DNA of 64,000 nt from the NCBI RefSeq assembly GCF_000380505.1, contig NZ_AQYH01000010.1:248001-312000 (forward strand), written 5' to 3'. Positions 45,275 to 56,731 of the stretch are shown piece by piece. The notes under the pieces were generated by a model. It was not told where the DNA came from, did no database searches, and was given only the letters and a program-made list of their open reading frames with translations. This DNA is from Kaistia granuli DSM 23481 (GTDB lineage Bacteria; Pseudomonadota; Alphaproteobacteria; Rhizobiales; Kaistiaceae). Position numbers and translations under genes: made by a program. Positions within the stretch are counted from its first letter, which is position 1; the number at the start of each line of letters is the position of its first letter.

Positions 45275-45937
45275 CTAGGCGGAGAAGGTCGGGCTTACCA
45301 GCATTCCGCCTAGTTCGGTCGGAAGCTCGCCCTGGATCACCAGGCGCTCATTCGCGACCGTGGCGAGGCCGCCGGCGACGAGTGCCAGCGCCAGCGGGTA
45401 GATCTGGTGCTCGGCCGCGAGCACGCGCTTCGCCAGGGTGTCGGGCGTATCGTCGAGCGCCACCGGCACCGCCGCCTGGCCGATGATCGGGCCGGAATCC
45501 ATCTGCGCCCGGACGAAATGCACCGTGCATCCGTGCAGGCGCATGCCGGCTGCGATGGCGCGCTCATGCGTGTCGAGACCGGGGAACAGCGGCAGCAGCG
45601 ACGGGTGGATGTTGATCATCCGGTCGCGCCAGGCCTCGACGAAGCTATCGCTCAGCAGGCGCATGAAGCCGGCGAGGCAGACGAGATCGATGTTCTCGGC
45701 GCGTAGGCGCTCGTCCATCGCCGCGTCGAATTCGGCGCGGCTGGAAAAGCCCTTGTGGTCGATCACCGCCGTGGCGATGCCGGCCTCGGCGGCGCGGGCG
45801 AGCCCGCCCGCGTCGGCGCGGTTTGAAAGCACGAGGGCGATCTCGGCCGGAAAATCCGGATCGGCGGCGGCCTCGATCAGGGCCGTCATGTTCGAGCCGC
45901 GGCCCGAGATCAGGATCGCGACGCGCTTTCTCGCCAT
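45275..45937 (-). CDS. purN: Phosphoribosylglycinamide formyltransferase
   Basis: Third step of purine synthesis: formylates GAR using 10-formyl-tetrahydrofolate. The 220-aa protein has ILISGRGSNMTAL at the phosphate site, and the catalytic trio in MINIHPSLLPLFPG (Asn, His) and MDSGPIIGQ (Asp). ATG 45937 begins two bases after the purM stop; a TTG at 45943 is possible. It forms an operon with purM. Confidence 0.95.
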   Translation of the reverse strand: MARKRVAILISGRGSNMTALIEAAADPDFPAEIALVLSNRADAGGLARAAEAGIATAVIDHKGFSSRAEFDAAMDERLRAENIDLVCLAGFMRLLSDSFVEAWRDRMINIHPSLLPLFPGLDTHERAIAAGMRLHGCTVHFVRAQMDSGPIIGQAAVPVALDDTPDTLAKRVLAAEHQIYPLALALVAGGLATVANERLVIQGELPTELGGMLVSPTFSA

Positions 45938-45939
45938 CG

Positions 45940-47013
45940 TCAAAGCGCCAGGGCGCCGGAGAAGACGACGCCTTCGCCTTCGCGCGGCACCAGCGTGCCC
46001 AAGCGCATGACCGTCTCGCCTTCGGCGGCGAGCGCAGCCGTCACGGCATCGGCCGCCTCGGGAGCGACGACGACGATCATGCCGACGCCGCAGTTGAAGG
46101 TGCGCAGCATTTCATGTTCGGCGACGCCGCCGGTCTTCGACAGCCAGCCGAACACGGGCGGGACAGTAACGGCGTCGAGATCAACGGAAGCTGCCAGCGC
46201 GTCGGGCAAAACGCGCGGAATGTTGTCGACGAAGCCGCCGCCGGTGATGTGGGCCATCGCCTTGATCGCGCCGGTGGCGCGGATCGCGGCGAGCAGCGGC
46301 TTCACATAGATGCGCGTCGGCGCCAGCAAGGCGCGGCCGAGCGTAAGCTCCGGTGCGAACGGGGCAGGTGCGTCGAAGCCGAGGCCGGACAACTCGACAA
46401 TCTTGCGGACCAGCGAGAAGCCGTTCGAATGCACGCCGGAGGAGGCGAGGCCGAGCAGCACGTCACCCTCGGCGACGTCAGGGCGGGGCAGCAGGCCCGT
46501 GCGTTCGACGGCGCCGACAGAGAAGCCGGCGAGATCATAGTCGCCCGCCTTATAGAGGCCGGGCATCTCGGCCGTCTCGCCGCCGATCAGCGCGGCGCCG
46601 GCGATGCGGCAGCCCTCGGCGATGCCGGCGACGACGGTCGCGGCCTCGGCCGGATCGAGCTTGCCGGTGGCGAAATAGTCGAGGAAGAAGAGCGGCTCGG
46701 CGCCCTGGACGATCAGATCGTTGACGCACATGGCGACTAGGTCGATGCCGACGGTGTCATGGATGCCCGTGTCGATCGCGACCTTCAGCTTTGTGCCGAC
46801 GCCGTCATTGGCGGCAACGAGCAGCGGATCGGTGTAGCCGGCCGCCTTCGGATCGAAGACGCCGCCGAAGCCGCCGATATCGGCGTCGGCGCCGGGGCGC
46901 CGGGTCGCCTTGACGAGCGGCTTGATCATTTCGACGAGACGGTTGCCGGCGTCGATATCGACGCCTGCGTCGGCATAGCTCAGGGCGTTTTTGGCGCCGG
47001 TCTTTTCGGTCAT
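45940..47013 (-). CDS. purM: Phosphoribosylformylglycinamidine cyclo-ligase
   Basis: AIR synthetase: ATP-dependent ring closure, fifth step of purine synthesis. The 357-aa protein has [17 protein letters not shown] at the start, the ATP-site [11 protein letters not shown] stretch, [10 protein letters not shown] and [17 protein letters not shown]. It starts at MTEKTGAKN (47013). Coupled to purN downstream, and divergent from the AI-2E permease gene. Confidence 0.96.
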   Translation of the reverse strand: MTEKTGAKNALSYADAGVDIDAGNRLVEMIKPLVKATRRPGADADIGGFGGVFDPKAAGYTDPLLVAANDGVGTKLKVAIDTGIHDTVGIDLVAMCVNDLIVQGAEPLFFLDYFATGKLDPAEAATVVAGIAEGCRIAGAALIGGETAEMPGLYKAGDYDLAGFSVGAVERTGLLPRPDVAEGDVLLGLASSGVHSNGFSLVRKIVELSGLGFDAPAPFAPELTLGRALLAPTRIYVKPLLAAIRATGAIKAMAHITGGGFVDNIPRVLPDALAASVDLDAVTVPPVFGWLSKTGGVAEHEMLRTFNCGVGMIVVVAPEAADAVTAALAAEGETVMRLGTLVPREGEGVVFSGALAL

Positions 47014-47297
47014 CGAAGGATCCCGGTTGCTTTGGGCAGGGAGGACCACATCCGCGCCATCCCCGTCAACCCGGAATCACCGGTTGCGCTCAATTGTGGC
47101 CTGTTGGCGACGTCGAACGGCCCCGTAGCGGCAATTGGGGCGGTCGGGCGCGCAATCGGCAAACAATCCCCGCCTTCCCCAGTTGCCGCATCCGGCGGCC
47201 GGCTGTCCTTGACCGCTTTGCCATGCAGGCCCTATCTGGACGCAACGGGCTGTGCCGGATGGCCCGGCCGATCGATGAAAGAGGGGGCGGCATCGCC

Positions 47298-48389
47298 GTG
47301 AATCTGCAACGTCAGATCGGATTTTGGCTGGGCGCACTCCTTGTCTTCGTGGTGTTCCTGGTTGTGTTCAGCAATGTGCTGTTGCCCTTCGTGGCCGGCA
47401 TGGCGGTCGCCTACGGGCTCGACCCGATCGCTGACCGGCTGGAACGATTCGGCCTCGGCCGATTGGCGGCTTCGCTCGTCATCCTCGTCGGCTTCGTCAT
47501 TCTTCTCGTTCTGCTCGTCGTTCTGCTGGTGCCGCTGCTCGTCAATCAGCTCGCCGCGTTTATCGACAAGATGCCGAGCTATGCCCTGCAGCTGCAGGCG
47601 CTGGTACAGGCGCTCCTCGACACCCGTCTTGGTCATCTGATCCAGGTCGACTCCGGCCAGTTCAACAGCTCGATGGGCTCGCTGATGGCGGAGGCGGCCG
47701 GCTGGCTGTCGACGCTCCTGAAGTCGATCTGGAGTGGCGGATCGGCGCTGGTCGACGTGGCGGCGCTGTTCGTCGTCACGCCCGTCGTGGCGTTCTACAT
47801 GCTGATCGACTGGGACCGGATGGTCGCCCGCATCGACAGCTGGGTGCCGCGCGATCATGTCGAGACGGTGCGGGCGATCGCCCGCGACATCGACCACGCC
47901 ATTGCCGGCTTCGTGCGCGGGCAGGGCCTCGTCTGCATGCTGCTCGGCAGCATCTACGCTATCGGCCTGATGCTGGTCGGCCTGAATTTCGGCCTCCTGA
48001 TTGGCATCGGCGCGGGGCTGCTGTCCTTCATCCCCTATGTCGGGACGACGGTCGGCTTCGTCGTCGGCGTTAGCGTGGCGCTGGTGCAGTTCTGGCCCGA
48101 ATGGCAGTGGATCGGCGCGACCGTTCTGGTCTTCGCCGTTGGCCAGTTCATCGAGGGCAACATCCTGCAGCCTCGCCTGGTCGGCCGCAGCGTCGGGCTG
48201 CACCCGGTCTGGCTGATGTTCGCACTGTTCGCCTTCGGCGCCCTGTTCGGCTTCGTCGGCCTGCTCATCGCCGTGCCGGCGGCCGCCGCCGTCGCCGTGC
48301 TGATGCGCTTCGCCATCGCGCGCTATCTGACCAGCCCGATCTACCGGGGGCAGACCGATGGCGACGAGCCGCCGGCTTCTCTTCGTTGA
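47298..48389 (+). CDS. AI-2E family (PerM-like) membrane permease
   Basis: A 363-aa integral-membrane protein with seven or eight helices and the family's C-terminal block (FIEGNILQPRLVGRSVGLHPVWLMFALFAFGALFGFVGLLIAVPAAA). Family members have been linked to export of AI-2 and to Na+/H+ exchange; the substrate here is open. I chose GTG 47298 because GAGGGGG lies about nine bases before it and the first membrane helix follows; an ATG at about 47259 would add a polar stretch. It precedes hdaA by 27 bp. Confidence 0.88.
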   Translation: MNLQRQIGFWLGALLVFVVFLVVFSNVLLPFVAGMAVAYGLDPIADRLERFGLGRLAASLVILVGFVILLVLLVVLLVPLLVNQLAAFIDKMPSYALQLQALVQALLDTRLGHLIQVDSGQFNSSMGSLMAEAAGWLSTLLKSIWSGGSALVDVAALFVVTPVVAFYMLIDWDRMVARIDSWVPRDHVETVRAIARDIDHAIAGFVRGQGLVCMLLGSIYAIGLMLVGLNFGLLIGIGAGLLSFIPYVGTTVGFVVGVSVALVQFWPEWQWIGATVLVFAVGQFIEGNILQPRLVGRSVGLHPVWLMFALFAFGALFGFVGLLIAVPAAAAVAVLMRFAIARYLTSPIYRGQTDGDEPPASLR

Positions 48390-48416
48390 GCGTCCAGCGT
48401 TCGAGCGTTTTGTACC

Positions 48417-49124
48417 ATGAGTGATTCTTCCCTGCGGCAGCTGCCGCTCTCCCTGCCGCACAGCGCGGCCATGACCCGGGAGGACTTCGTCGTCGGCAGG
48501 GCCAACCAGTCGGCGATTGCCCTGGTCGACCGCTATCCCGATTGGCCCAATCCGGTCGCTTTGCTGGTCGGCCCGGTCGGTTCGGGCAAGACCCATCTCG
48601 GGCAGATCTGGAAGACGGTCGCCGGCGCCTCCGAAATCGCGGCGCGGGATCTCGCTACGGCCGGTCTCGACGAACTGGTCGGCTCCGGCCCCGTCCTCGT
48701 CGAGGATCTGCACGACGAAGACGTCTCGCAGCCGGCCCTGTTTCATCTGCTCAATATGGTGCGCGAGCGCCGTGTGTCGGCCCTCCTCACCAGCCGGCTG
48801 CCGCTGCAGGGGCTGGATTTCAAACTGCCGGACCTTGCGTCGCGCCTGCGCGCCACCGTGCCGGCGGAACTGAACGAGCCCGACGATGACCTGCTGGCGC
48901 GGGTGATCTTCAAGCTTTTCTCCGACCGGCAGCTTGCCGTAGACCCGACTGTGGTCGATTTCATCAGTCGTCGCATGGAGCGCTCGCTGGGCGCGGCCAA
49001 CCGGCTGGTGGAGCTGCTCGACCATGAGGCGCTGGCAGCCGGGCGTCCGCTCACCCGCCAGCTGGCGGCGACGGTACTGTCGCGCGAGGCGGGAGACGAG
49101 CCGGAACTGCCCTTCGACGACTAA
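48417..49124 (+). CDS. hdaA: DnaA inactivator HdaA
   Basis: A 235-aa AAA+ protein homologous to DnaA domain III but lacking the DNA-binding domain. An N-terminal QLPLSL motif (residues 8-13) is the expected binding site for the DNA polymerase sliding clamp, through which Hda stimulates ATP hydrolysis by DnaA after initiation. The P-loop is GPVGSGKT (52-59). Position between the AI-2E permease and ppk is conserved in alphaproteobacteria. Confidence 0.93.
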   Translation: MSDSSLRQLPLSLPHSAAMTREDFVVGRANQSAIALVDRYPDWPNPVALLVGPVGSGKTHLGQIWKTVAGASEIAARDLATAGLDELVGSGPVLVEDLHDEDVSQPALFHLLNMVRERRVSALLTSRLPLQGLDFKLPDLASRLRATVPAELNEPDDDLLARVIFKLFSDRQLAVDPTVVDFISRRMERSLGAANRLVELLDHEALAAGRPLTRQLAATVLSREAGDEPELPFDD

Positions 49125-49205
49125 AGACTGCTTTGCCGCCTGAGCAGGACGCAATTGTCACAATTCGCGTGTATCCTGCCGGGAAACGCGAGTGGAAGAG
49201 CGGTG

Positions 49206-51404
49206 ATGGACCAGAAGAACCCCGACGCCAAGGTTGCCTTGGCTGCCATCAAGGTCGAGGCCGAGGAGGCGGACAGGCTGCGCCACAGCCCGGAGCGCTT
49301 CATCAACCGGGAGCTTTCCTGGCTGGAGTTCAATCGCCGCGTGCTCGAAGAGGCCGGCAACAGCCATCACCCGCTGCTCGAGCGGCTGCGTTTCCTGTCG
49401 ATCTCGGCCAACAATCTCGACGAGTTCTTCATGGTGCGCGTCGCCGGCCTCCGGGGCCAGCAGCGCGAAGGCGTCAGCATGACCAGCGACGACGGCCTGA
49501 CGCCGAGCGAGCAACTGGTTCGCATCGCCGACGCCGTGTCGACGCTCGCCTCCGATCAGCAGACCCGCTGGGCCGAACTTCGCGGCGAGCTGGCCATTTC
49601 CGGCATCATGCTCACCGATCCGGCCGGTCTGAAGGACAGCGAGCGGAGCTGGCTCGAGGGCTATTTCATGGACTCGGTGTTTCCGGTCCTGACGCCGCTC
49701 GCCATCGATCCGGCCCATCCGTTCCCGTTCATTCCCAATCTCGGCTTCTCGCTGGTCATGCAGTTGGTGCGGCCGGCGACGGGCAACCGGATGACCGCGC
49801 TGCTGCGCGTGCCGATGACGCTCGATCGCTTCATCCGGCTACCGTCCACCGAGCCCGGCGTCGATCGCTACATCAGCCTCGAGAACGCGGTCTCGCTGTT
49901 CACGCAGCGCCTGTTCCCGAGCTACACGATCGAGGGCGTCGGCGCCTTCCGCATCATTCGCGACTCCGACATCGAGGTTGAGGAAGAGGCCGAGGATCTT
50001 GTCCGCTTCTACGAGACGGCGCTGAAGCGTCGCCGGCGCGGCTCGGTCATCCGGCTCGAGATCGAATCGGCGACGCCGGACGCGCTGCGGAACTTCGTCG
50101 CCGGCGCGCTCGCCGTGCTGCCCGACGAGATCTTCCTCGTCGACGGCATGCTGGCGTTGAACGACCTGTCGCAGCTGGTCGGCATCGATCGGCCGAACCT
50201 GAAGTTCCCGCCCTATCAGGCGCGTTTCCCCGAGCGGATCCGCGAGAATGGCGGCGACTGCTTCGCCGCGATCCGCGAGAAGGACCTGATCGTCCACCAT
50301 CCTTACGAATCCTTCGACGTCGTGGTGCAGTATCTGCGCCAGGCGGCGCTCGATCCGGATGTGGTGGCGATCAAGCAGACCCTCTACCGCACCTCGAAGG
50401 ACAGCCCGATCGTCCGTGCGCTGGCCGAAGCCGCCGAGGCCGGCAAGTCGGTGACGGCGCTGGTCGAGCTCAAGGCGCGCTTCGACGAGGAGGCCAACAT
50501 CAAGTGGGCGCGCGATCTCGAGCGCGCCGGCGTCCAGGTCGTCTACGGCTTCATCGAGCTGAAGACCCATGCCAAGCTGTCGCTCGTCGTCCGTCGCGAG
50601 AACGGCCAGCTCATCAGCTACGTGCATATCGGCACGGGCAACTACCACCCGATCACCGCCCGTGTGTACACGGATCTGTCCTATTTCTCGGACGATCCGG
50701 CCATCGCCCGCGATGTCGCGCGCATCTTCAATTACATCACCGGCTATACGGAGCCGGTCGAGATCGAGCGGCTGTCGACCTCGCCGCATTTCCTGCGCAA
50801 GCGCATTCTCGATCTGATCTATGCCGAAATCGATCATGTGAAGGCTGGACGGCCCGGCGCGATCTGGATGAAGATGAATTCGCTCGTCGATCCCCAGATC
50901 ATCGACGCGCTCTATGACGCCAGCCGCGCCGGGGTCGACATCGAACTCGTCATCCGCGGCATCTGTTGTCTGCGGCCGGGCGTGCCCGGGCTTTCGGATC
51001 GGATTCGGGCCCGTTCGATCGTCGGGCGGTTCCTGGAGCACGCCCGCATTCTCTGTTTCGGCAATGGCCACGGGTTGCCCTCGCCGGAAGCGATCGTTTA
51101 TATCGGATCAGCAGACATGATGCCGCGGAACCTCGATCGTCGCGTGGAAGCGATGATCCCGATGCTGAATCCGACCGTGCACGAACAGGTGCTCGATCAG
51201 ATCATGGTCGCTAACCTGAAGGACAACCAGCAGAGTTGGGAGATCCAGCCTGACGGAACGTCGCAAAGGATCGTGCCGCGCAAGGGCGATGAAGTCTTCA
51301 ACGCCCAGTCCTATTTCATGACAAACCCGAGTCTCTCAGGCCGTGGAAAATCGCTCAAAACCAGCTCGCCTCGGTCCATCGGGAGCCGACCTGCCAAGCC
51401 TTGA
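49206..51404 (+). CDS. ppk: Polyphosphate kinase 1
   Basis: Reversibly polymerises the gamma-phosphate of ATP into polyphosphate. The 732-aa protein follows the PPK1 domain order: N-terminal helical domain ([19 protein letters not shown]), head domain, and two PLD-like catalytic domains with the autophosphorylated histidine in [13 protein letters not shown] and a second one in [22 protein letters not shown] 49206 is preferred, with GGAAGAG before it; an in-frame codon at 49155 is an alternative. The gene overlaps ppx by 62 bp. Confidence 0.96.
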   Translation: MDQKNPDAKVALAAIKVEAEEADRLRHSPERFINRELSWLEFNRRVLEEAGNSHHPLLERLRFLSISANNLDEFFMVRVAGLRGQQREGVSMTSDDGLTPSEQLVRIADAVSTLASDQQTRWAELRGELAISGIMLTDPAGLKDSERSWLEGYFMDSVFPVLTPLAIDPAHPFPFIPNLGFSLVMQLVRPATGNRMTALLRVPMTLDRFIRLPSTEPGVDRYISLENAVSLFTQRLFPSYTIEGVGAFRIIRDSDIEVEEEAEDLVRFYETALKRRRRGSVIRLEIESATPDALRNFVAGALAVLPDEIFLVDGMLALNDLSQLVGIDRPNLKFPPYQARFPERIRENGGDCFAAIREKDLIVHHPYESFDVVVQYLRQAALDPDVVAIKQTLYRTSKDSPIVRALAEAAEAGKSVTALVELKARFDEEANIKWARDLERAGVQVVYGFIELKTHAKLSLVVRRENGQLISYVHIGTGNYHPITARVYTDLSYFSDDPAIARDVARIFNYITGYTEPVEIERLSTSPHFLRKRILDLIYAEIDHVKAGRPGAIWMKMNSLVDPQIIDALYDASRAGVDIELVIRGICCLRPGVPGLSDRIRARSIVGRFLEHARILCFGNGHGLPSPEAIVYIGSADMMPRNLDRRVEAMIPMLNPTVHEQVLDQIMVANLKDNQQSWEIQPDGTSQRIVPRKGDEVFNAQSYFMTNPSLSGRGKSLKTSSPRSIGSRPAKP

Positions 51405-52953
51405 GTCCGACACCGTAATCCAGGGGGATGCGGTCGCACATGAGTATGCGCCGGGACGGCTGAAGGGCAGCGGTCCCGTCGCGATCATCGATATCGGCTC
51501 GAACTCGGTTCGCCTCGTCGTCTATGAGCGCTTGAGCCGGTCGCCGATGGCCCTCTTCAATGAAAAGGAACTGGCCGGCCTCGGTCGTGGCATCGCCGGA
51601 ACCGGTAAGCTCAACGATCAGGCTGTCGAAGCGGCGCTCGCCGCGATGCGCCGGTTCATGGGCCTTTGCGACCAGATGCAGGTCCAGTCCGTCCATGTCC
51701 TGGCGACGGCGGCGGCGCGCGAGGCCTCGAACGGCGCCGCTTTCCTGGCGCAGGTCGAGGAAATCACCGGCGCCGACGTATCCCTGCTCAGCGGACCCGA
51801 GGAGGCGCGGCTCTCTGCCATGGGCGTGCTCTCGGGCATTCACGACCCGGATGGCATCGCCGGCGATCTCGGCGGCGGCAGCCTTGAGGTCGTTGATATA
51901 CAGGGCAAGAAAATCGGTCTTGGCGAGACTTTCCCGCTGGGTGGTCTGCGTCTGGAGGAAATGTCCGAGAAGACGCTGAAGAAGGCCGAGAAGATCGCCA
52001 CGGATGCGCTGGCCAACTCCGCCGTTCTGGCGAAGGGGGAGGGCAGGCCCTTCTACGCGATCGGCGGCACCTGGCGGTCCCTGGCGCGCCTGCACATGCG
52101 CCAGAAGGGCTATCCGCTCCACATCATGCATGAATATGCGATACCGGCGGACGAGGCGCTCGACTTCTGCCGGATGGTGGCACGCCGCGATGCGGAGTCG
52201 CTCGATTCGATCGAGGCAGTCTCGAAGAGCCGTCGCCTGCTGCTGCCCTATGGCGCCATCGTGCTGGAGCAGGTCATCCGCGTGATGAAGCCGTCGGTGA
52301 TCATTCTGTCGGCGCTGGGCGTTCGCGAAGGGCTGCTCTACGACCTGCTCGATGAAGAGACGCGGGCGACCGATCCGTTGATCTCCGCCGCCGAGGAGCT
52401 GGCGCTGCTGCGCTCACGTTCGCCCGGCCATGTACGCGAGCTCGGACCTTGGACCGGCCTGGCGCTGGCGGCCGTCGGCATTGACGAGACGGCCGAGGAA
52501 GCGCGGTTGCGCACCGCTGCTTGCCTGCTCGCCGACATCGGCTGGCGCGCCCATCCCGACTATCGCGGCGAGCAGAGCCTCAATCTGATCGCCCATGGCT
52601 CGTTCGTCGGCATCGACCATCCGGGCCGCGCCTATCTCGCGCTGGCCAACTACTATCGCCACGAGGGCCTGGTCGACGAGCACCTCTCCTCGCGCATCCG
52701 CGAACTGGCGACGACGCGATTGATCGAGCGCGCTCGCGCGCTGGGCGCCGCGCTTCGTGTCGCCTATCTCGTCTCGGGATCGATGGCGGGTGTCATTCCG
52801 CGCACGCGGATCGAGGTTCGTGGCGATCAGTTGACATTGGTCCTGCCGCCGGATCGGGCGATGCTCGCCGGCAGCCGCCTGCAGCGCCGCGTCGCGCAAT
52901 TGGCGAAGCTGGGCGCACTGAAGCCCGCCATCGTCGTCGAAGATATCGACTGA
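51343..52953 (+). CDS. ppx: Exopolyphosphatase (Ppx/GppA family)
   Basis: Degrades polyphosphate from its ends, opposite to Ppk; the family also hydrolyses pppGpp. The 536-aa protein has the sugar-kinase/Hsp70-like ATPase fold with [14 protein letters not shown] (about 48-61) and [11 protein letters not shown], followed by an HD-like helical region. No in-frame ATG lies before the first motif, so GTG 51343, with CTCAGG before it, is the likely start; this makes a 62-bp overlap with ppk. Translational coupling of the two opposing enzymes is plausible. Confidence 0.92.
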   Translation: MENRSKPARLGPSGADLPSLESDTVIQGDAVAHEYAPGRLKGSGPVAIIDIGSNSVRLVVYERLSRSPMALFNEKELAGLGRGIAGTGKLNDQAVEAALAAMRRFMGLCDQMQVQSVHVLATAAAREASNGAAFLAQVEEITGADVSLLSGPEEARLSAMGVLSGIHDPDGIAGDLGGGSLEVVDIQGKKIGLGETFPLGGLRLEEMSEKTLKKAEKIATDALANSAVLAKGEGRPFYAIGGTWRSLARLHMRQKGYPLHIMHEYAIPADEALDFCRMVARRDAESLDSIEAVSKSRRLLLPYGAIVLEQVIRVMKPSVIILSALGVREGLLYDLLDEETRATDPLISAAEELALLRSRSPGHVRELGPWTGLALAAVGIDETAEEARLRTAACLLADIGWRAHPDYRGEQSLNLIAHGSFVGIDHPGRAYLALANYYRHEGLVDEHLSSRIRELATTRLIERARALGAALRVAYLVSGSMAGVIPRTRIEVRGDQLTLVLPPDRAMLAGSRLQRRVAQLAKLGALKPAIVVEDID

Positions 52954-52971
52954 ACCCGGCCGGACAAAAAG

Positions 52972-53001
52972 AAAGCGCCGACGGCGGACCGTCGGCGCTT
53001 T
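52972..53001. terminator. Bidirectional terminator between ppx and rnd
   Basis: Perfect 13-bp stem AAAGCGCCGACGG / CCGTCGGCGCTTT around CGGA, between convergent genes. Flanking AAAAAG on the left and TTTGAT on the right give U tracts in both directions. Confidence 0.88.
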
Positions 53002-53027
53002 GATATTCTGCTCGCGTCAGCGCGGGA

Positions 53028-54206
53028 TCAGGCTGCTTCGATGGCCGGCTTCGGCTCGTCGCCGACAATCGTCACCCTGCGGCCGTCGAGTCGCAGCGAA
53101 ATGTCGCCGCGCTTCAGCTTCAGCGCCTGTTCGCCGAACAGCTCGCGGCGCCAGCCCTGCAGCGGCGCAACGTCGGCATTGCTGTCGCCGGCGATCGCCT
53201 CGAGGTCATCGACGGTCGCGATCACGCGGGCGGCGACGCCGTGTTCCTCGCTGGTCATCTTCAGCAACACCTTGAGCAGGTCGACCGCGGCGCCATTGCC
53301 GTCCGAGGCCGGCTTTACCTTCGGCACTTTCGGCAGTTTGTCCTTCGGCAGGTCGACGGCGCGCTTGACGGCGGCGAGGATATCCTCTGCGGTGCGCGAC
53401 CGCTCGAAGCCGCGCGGAATCGTGCGCAGCCGGGCCAGCGCCTCGGCGGTGGTCGGATGCTGCTCGGCGATCTCGTAGACGGCGTCGTCCTTCAGGATGC
53501 GGCCGCGCGGCACATCGCGGGCCTGCGCCTCGCGCTCGCGCCAGGCAGCGACCTCCATCAGGACCGCCAGTTGCAGCGGCTTCTTGATCCGCATCTTGAG
53601 ACGCTTCCAGACATTGGCGGGATCGACCTGATAGGTCTCCACCGACGTCAGGACGTTCATTTCTTCCGCGACCCACTCGTTGCGGTTCTGCTTGTCGAGC
53701 TTCTGCTTTAGCGACAGATAGACGTCGCGCAGGTGGGTGACGTCGGCGATGGCATACTCGACCTGCTGCGGCGTCAGCGGACGGCGGCTCCAGTCGGTGA
53801 AGCGCGACGACTTGTCGATCGGGTGGCCGGTGATGCGCCCGACGAGCTGATCATAGCTGATCGATTCGCCGAAGCCGCACACCATGGCCGCGACCTGGGT
53901 GTCGAAGATCGGATGGGGGAGGATGCCGCCGAGATGCCAGACGATCTCGATGTCCTGCCGGGCGGCATGGAATACCTTCACCACCTTGTCGTTGGCCATC
54001 AGCGCGAAGAAGGGCGCGAGGTCGAGACCGGGAGCTTCGGCGTCGATGATCACCGCTTCGTCCGTGCTTGCGATCTGGATGATGCAAAGCTTCGGCCAGT
54101 AGGTGGTCTCGCGCATGAACTCGGTATCGACAGTGACGAATTCGTACCGGGATAGGCGATCGCAGGCGGCGGCGAGGGCTTCTGTTGTCGTAATAATATC
54201 GGTCAT
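53028..54206 (-). CDS. rnd: Ribonuclease D
   Basis: 3'-5' exoribonuclease of tRNA maturation (392 aa). The DEDDy exonuclease residues are present: VDTEF (Asp27, Glu29), FHAARQDIE and the YAIADVTHL segment with Tyr and Asp. An HRDC domain ([28 protein letters not shown]-type region) and a second C-terminal helical domain follow. ATG 54206 is chosen; a longer frame to 54314 is not conserved. Confidence 0.95.
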   Translation of the reverse strand: MTDIITTTEALAAACDRLSRYEFVTVDTEFMRETTYWPKLCIIQIASTDEAVIIDAEAPGLDLAPFFALMANDKVVKVFHAARQDIEIVWHLGGILPHPIFDTQVAAMVCGFGESISYDQLVGRITGHPIDKSSRFTDWSRRPLTPQQVEYAIADVTHLRDVYLSLKQKLDKQNRNEWVAEEMNVLTSVETYQVDPANVWKRLKMRIKKPLQLAVLMEVAAWREREAQARDVPRGRILKDDAVYEIAEQHPTTAEALARLRTIPRGFERSRTAEDILAAVKRAVDLPKDKLPKVPKVKPASDGNGAAVDLLKVLLKMTSEEHGVAARVIATVDDLEAIAGDSNADVAPLQGWRRELFGEQALKLKRGDISLRLDGRRVTIVGDEPKPAIEAA

Positions 54207-54636
54207 GAAGCTTCTAATAGCGCAGCCGGAACGGCTTGTCGCGGGGGAGGCTGAATCACAGATGGAGAGAGCCCAGGCTCCGGCGACGCCGGGCGCCAGG
54301 AGAAAGCGCCTCATGCATCGACTGCGGGCCTGGGCAATCCAAATCCCGCCATGGCGCGCGACGACTAGTCAGTCGCGAGCCAACCGATAGGGCCGGAGTA
54401 CATCCGTCCTGACCCGATCGTTCGGACTGCGGCGCCTTGCGGCGCGCGGCCCGTATGGAGTGGCTGGGATGAAACCTAGATGGGGAGGCGTTCCGGGATT
54501 GCAAGGGGGCGTCTCCACGCCCCGTTCTTGACAAAGCCGGACCCTCGTGTGTTCTTCCGCGCGCGTGCGGATATATCTTGTCAGCCGATCTATGCGCATG
54601 CCCTGTTGACGCCAGACCAAACCGGATCCCAGCACC
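54207..54636. other. Divergent rnd / aspS intergenic region
   Basis: 430 bp without a supported gene. A CTTGACA at 54527-54533, about 100 bp before the aspS ATG, is a reasonable -35 element, but the matching -10 is weak. A near-palindrome around 54357-54378 (CGCGACGACTAGTCAGTCGCG) is visible. Otherwise I see nothing I can name; a long aspS leader is possible. Confidence 0.4.
54527..54533 (+). promoter_or_regulatory. Possible -35 element of aspS
   Basis: CTTGACA matches the alphaproteobacterial housekeeping -35 consensus and sits about 104 bp before the aspS start. No convincing -10 hexamer follows at 16-18 bp. Confidence 0.3.
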
Positions 54637-56418
54637 ATGCACCGCTATCGCACCCATACCTGCGGACAACTCCGCGAGACCCATGCGGGCGAGACCGTCC
54701 GTCTCTCGGGCTGGGTCCATCGTGTGCGAGATCACGGCGGCTTGCTTTTCATTGATCTGCGCGATCATTACGGCCTGACGCAGATTGTCTGCGATCCCGA
54801 CTCGCCGGCCTTCAAGGTGGCTGAGGCGGTTCGTTCCGAATGGTGCATCCGGATCGACGGTGTCGTGAAAAAGCGTACGCCCGAGACGGTCAACGCCAAC
54901 CTCGCCACCGGCCAGATCGAGCTCTTTGCGAACGAGATCGAGGTTCTGGGCGCGGCCAGGGAGCTGCCGCTGCCGGTGTTCGGCGAGCCGGAATATCCGG
55001 AAGACATCCGCCTCAAGTACCGCTTCCTCGACCTGCGTCGCGAAACGCTGCACGCCAACATCGTCAAGCGCACGCAGATCATCGCCGCGATGCGCGAGCG
55101 CATGACCGAGATCGGCTTCCACGAGTACACGACGCCGATCCTGACCGCGTCGTCGCCGGAAGGCGCGCGCGACTTCCTGGTGCCGTCGCGCATCCATCCT
55201 GGCAAGTTTTACGCGTTGCCGCAGGCGCCCCAGCAGTTCAAGCAGCTCTTGATGATGGCCGGCTTCGACCGCTACTTCCAGATCGCGCCCTGCTTCCGCG
55301 ACGAGGACCCGCGCGCCGACCGCCTGCCGGGCGAATTCTACCAGCTCGACCTCGAGATGAGCTTCGTCACCCAGGAAGACGTCTGGAACACGATGGAGCC
55401 GGTTCTGCGCGGCATCTTCGAGAAGTTCGCCGACGGCAAGCCGGTCAGCCAGAAGTTCCGCCGCATTCCCTATGACACGGCGATCCGCACCTATGGTTCG
55501 GACAAGCCGGACCTGCGCAACCCGATCGAGATGCAGGCCGTCACCGAGCATTTCGCCGGTTCCGGCTTCAAGGTGTTCGCCCGCATGATCGAGGCGGACC
55601 CGAAGGCCGAGGTCTGGGCGATCCCGGCCAAGACCGGCGGCTCCAGAGCCTTCTGCGACCGCATGAACTCCTGGGCTCAGGGCCAGGGCCAGCCCGGCCT
55701 TGGCTACATCTTCTGGCGCACCGAGAACGACGTTCTCGAGGGCGCCGGTCCGGTTGCCAAGAACATCGGCCCGGAGCGCACCGAGGCGATCCGCGTCCAG
55801 CTCGGCCTGGAGGATGGCGACGCCGTCTTCTTCGTCGCCGGCGATCCCACGAAGTTCTACAAGTTCGCCGGCGATGCGCGCACCCGCGTCGGCACGGACC
55901 TGAACCTCGTCGACAAGGACCGGTTCGAGCTCTGCTGGATCGTCGACTTCCCGTTCTACGAATGGGACGAGGAGACGAAGACGCTCGATTTTGCGCACAA
56001 CCCGTTCTCCATGCCGCAGGGCGGCATCGAGGCGCTGACGAACCAGGATCCGTTGACGATCAAGGCGTATCAGTACGACGCCGTCTGCAATGGTTTCGAG
56101 ATCGCTTCAGGCTCGATCCGCAACCAGCTGCCGGAGACGATGGTCAAGGCGTTCGAGCTGGTCGGCCGTTCGAAGGAGGACGTCGAGCGTGATTTCGGCG
56201 GTCTCTACCGTGCGTTCCAGTACGGTGCGCCGCCGCATGGCGGCATGGCCGCCGGCGTCGACCGCATCGTCATGCTGCTCTGCGGCGCGCAGAACCTGCG
56301 CGAGATCACGCTGTTCCCGATGAACCAGCAGGCGGAAGACCTGCTGATGGGCGCACCGAGCGATCCGACACCGAAGGCGCTGCGCGAGTTGCACATCCGC
56401 CTGAACCTGCCGAGCTGA
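54637..56418 (+). CDS. aspS: Aspartyl-tRNA synthetase
   Basis: Class II synthetase charging tRNA-Asp (593 aa, bacterial type). It has an N-terminal OB-fold anticodon-binding domain ([24 protein letters not shown]), the class II catalytic core with [27 protein letters not shown] and RDEDPRADR, a bacterial insertion domain, and the C-terminal motif 3 [14 protein letters not shown]. Whether it also misacylates tRNA-Asn cannot be decided here. It is next to the initiator tRNA. Confidence 0.97.
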   Translation: MHRYRTHTCGQLRETHAGETVRLSGWVHRVRDHGGLLFIDLRDHYGLTQIVCDPDSPAFKVAEAVRSEWCIRIDGVVKKRTPETVNANLATGQIELFANEIEVLGAARELPLPVFGEPEYPEDIRLKYRFLDLRRETLHANIVKRTQIIAAMRERMTEIGFHEYTTPILTASSPEGARDFLVPSRIHPGKFYALPQAPQQFKQLLMMAGFDRYFQIAPCFRDEDPRADRLPGEFYQLDLEMSFVTQEDVWNTMEPVLRGIFEKFADGKPVSQKFRRIPYDTAIRTYGSDKPDLRNPIEMQAVTEHFAGSGFKVFARMIEADPKAEVWAIPAKTGGSRAFCDRMNSWAQGQGQPGLGYIFWRTENDVLEGAGPVAKNIGPERTEAIRVQLGLEDGDAVFFVAGDPTKFYKFAGDARTRVGTDLNLVDKDRFELCWIVDFPFYEWDEETKTLDFAHNPFSMPQGGIEALTNQDPLTIKAYQYDAVCNGFEIASGSIRNQLPETMVKAFELVGRSKEDVERDFGGLYRAFQYGAPPHGGMAAGVDRIVMLLCGAQNLREITLFPMNQQAEDLLMGAPSDPTPKALRELHIRLNLPS

Positions 56419-56537
56419 TCGGCAGGAGGCGGGCGCCAGCCTGTGGACGACGGCGAATAGTTCTTTAGCCGGGGTTCACAAACGAGGGGTGTCCGTCTAT
56501 ATCACCACTGCGCGACGTCGACAGGCGTCGCGCGTGA

Positions 56538-56614
<77 letters not shown>

Positions 56615-56625
56615 GCATTATAAAA

Positions 56626-56658
56626 AAAAGCCCCGGATCGCAAGATCCGGGGCTTTTT
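56626..56658 (+). terminator. Terminator after tRNA-fMet
   Basis: A 14-bp stem AAAAGCCCCGGATC / GATCCGGGGCTTTT closes a GCAA tetraloop, with A and T tracts on either side. It can stop transcription in both directions, including read-through from the McrC gene. Confidence 0.93.
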
Positions 56659-56731
56659 CTATGGCGGCATCCGCCCGGAATTCGCAGGACTTGATGCACA
56701 CAGCCTCAAGCGGTCGGTTCCTATGCCTTCA

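Noticed and set aside
47232-49154. A 640-codon minus-strand reading opposite the AI-2E permease and hdaA
   Set aside because: Antisense shadow; rich in Gln/Asp/His/Arg, no hydrophobic core or motif.
54256-55998. A 580-codon minus-strand reading opposite aspS
   Set aside because: Antisense shadow of aspS, which is certain on the plus strand.
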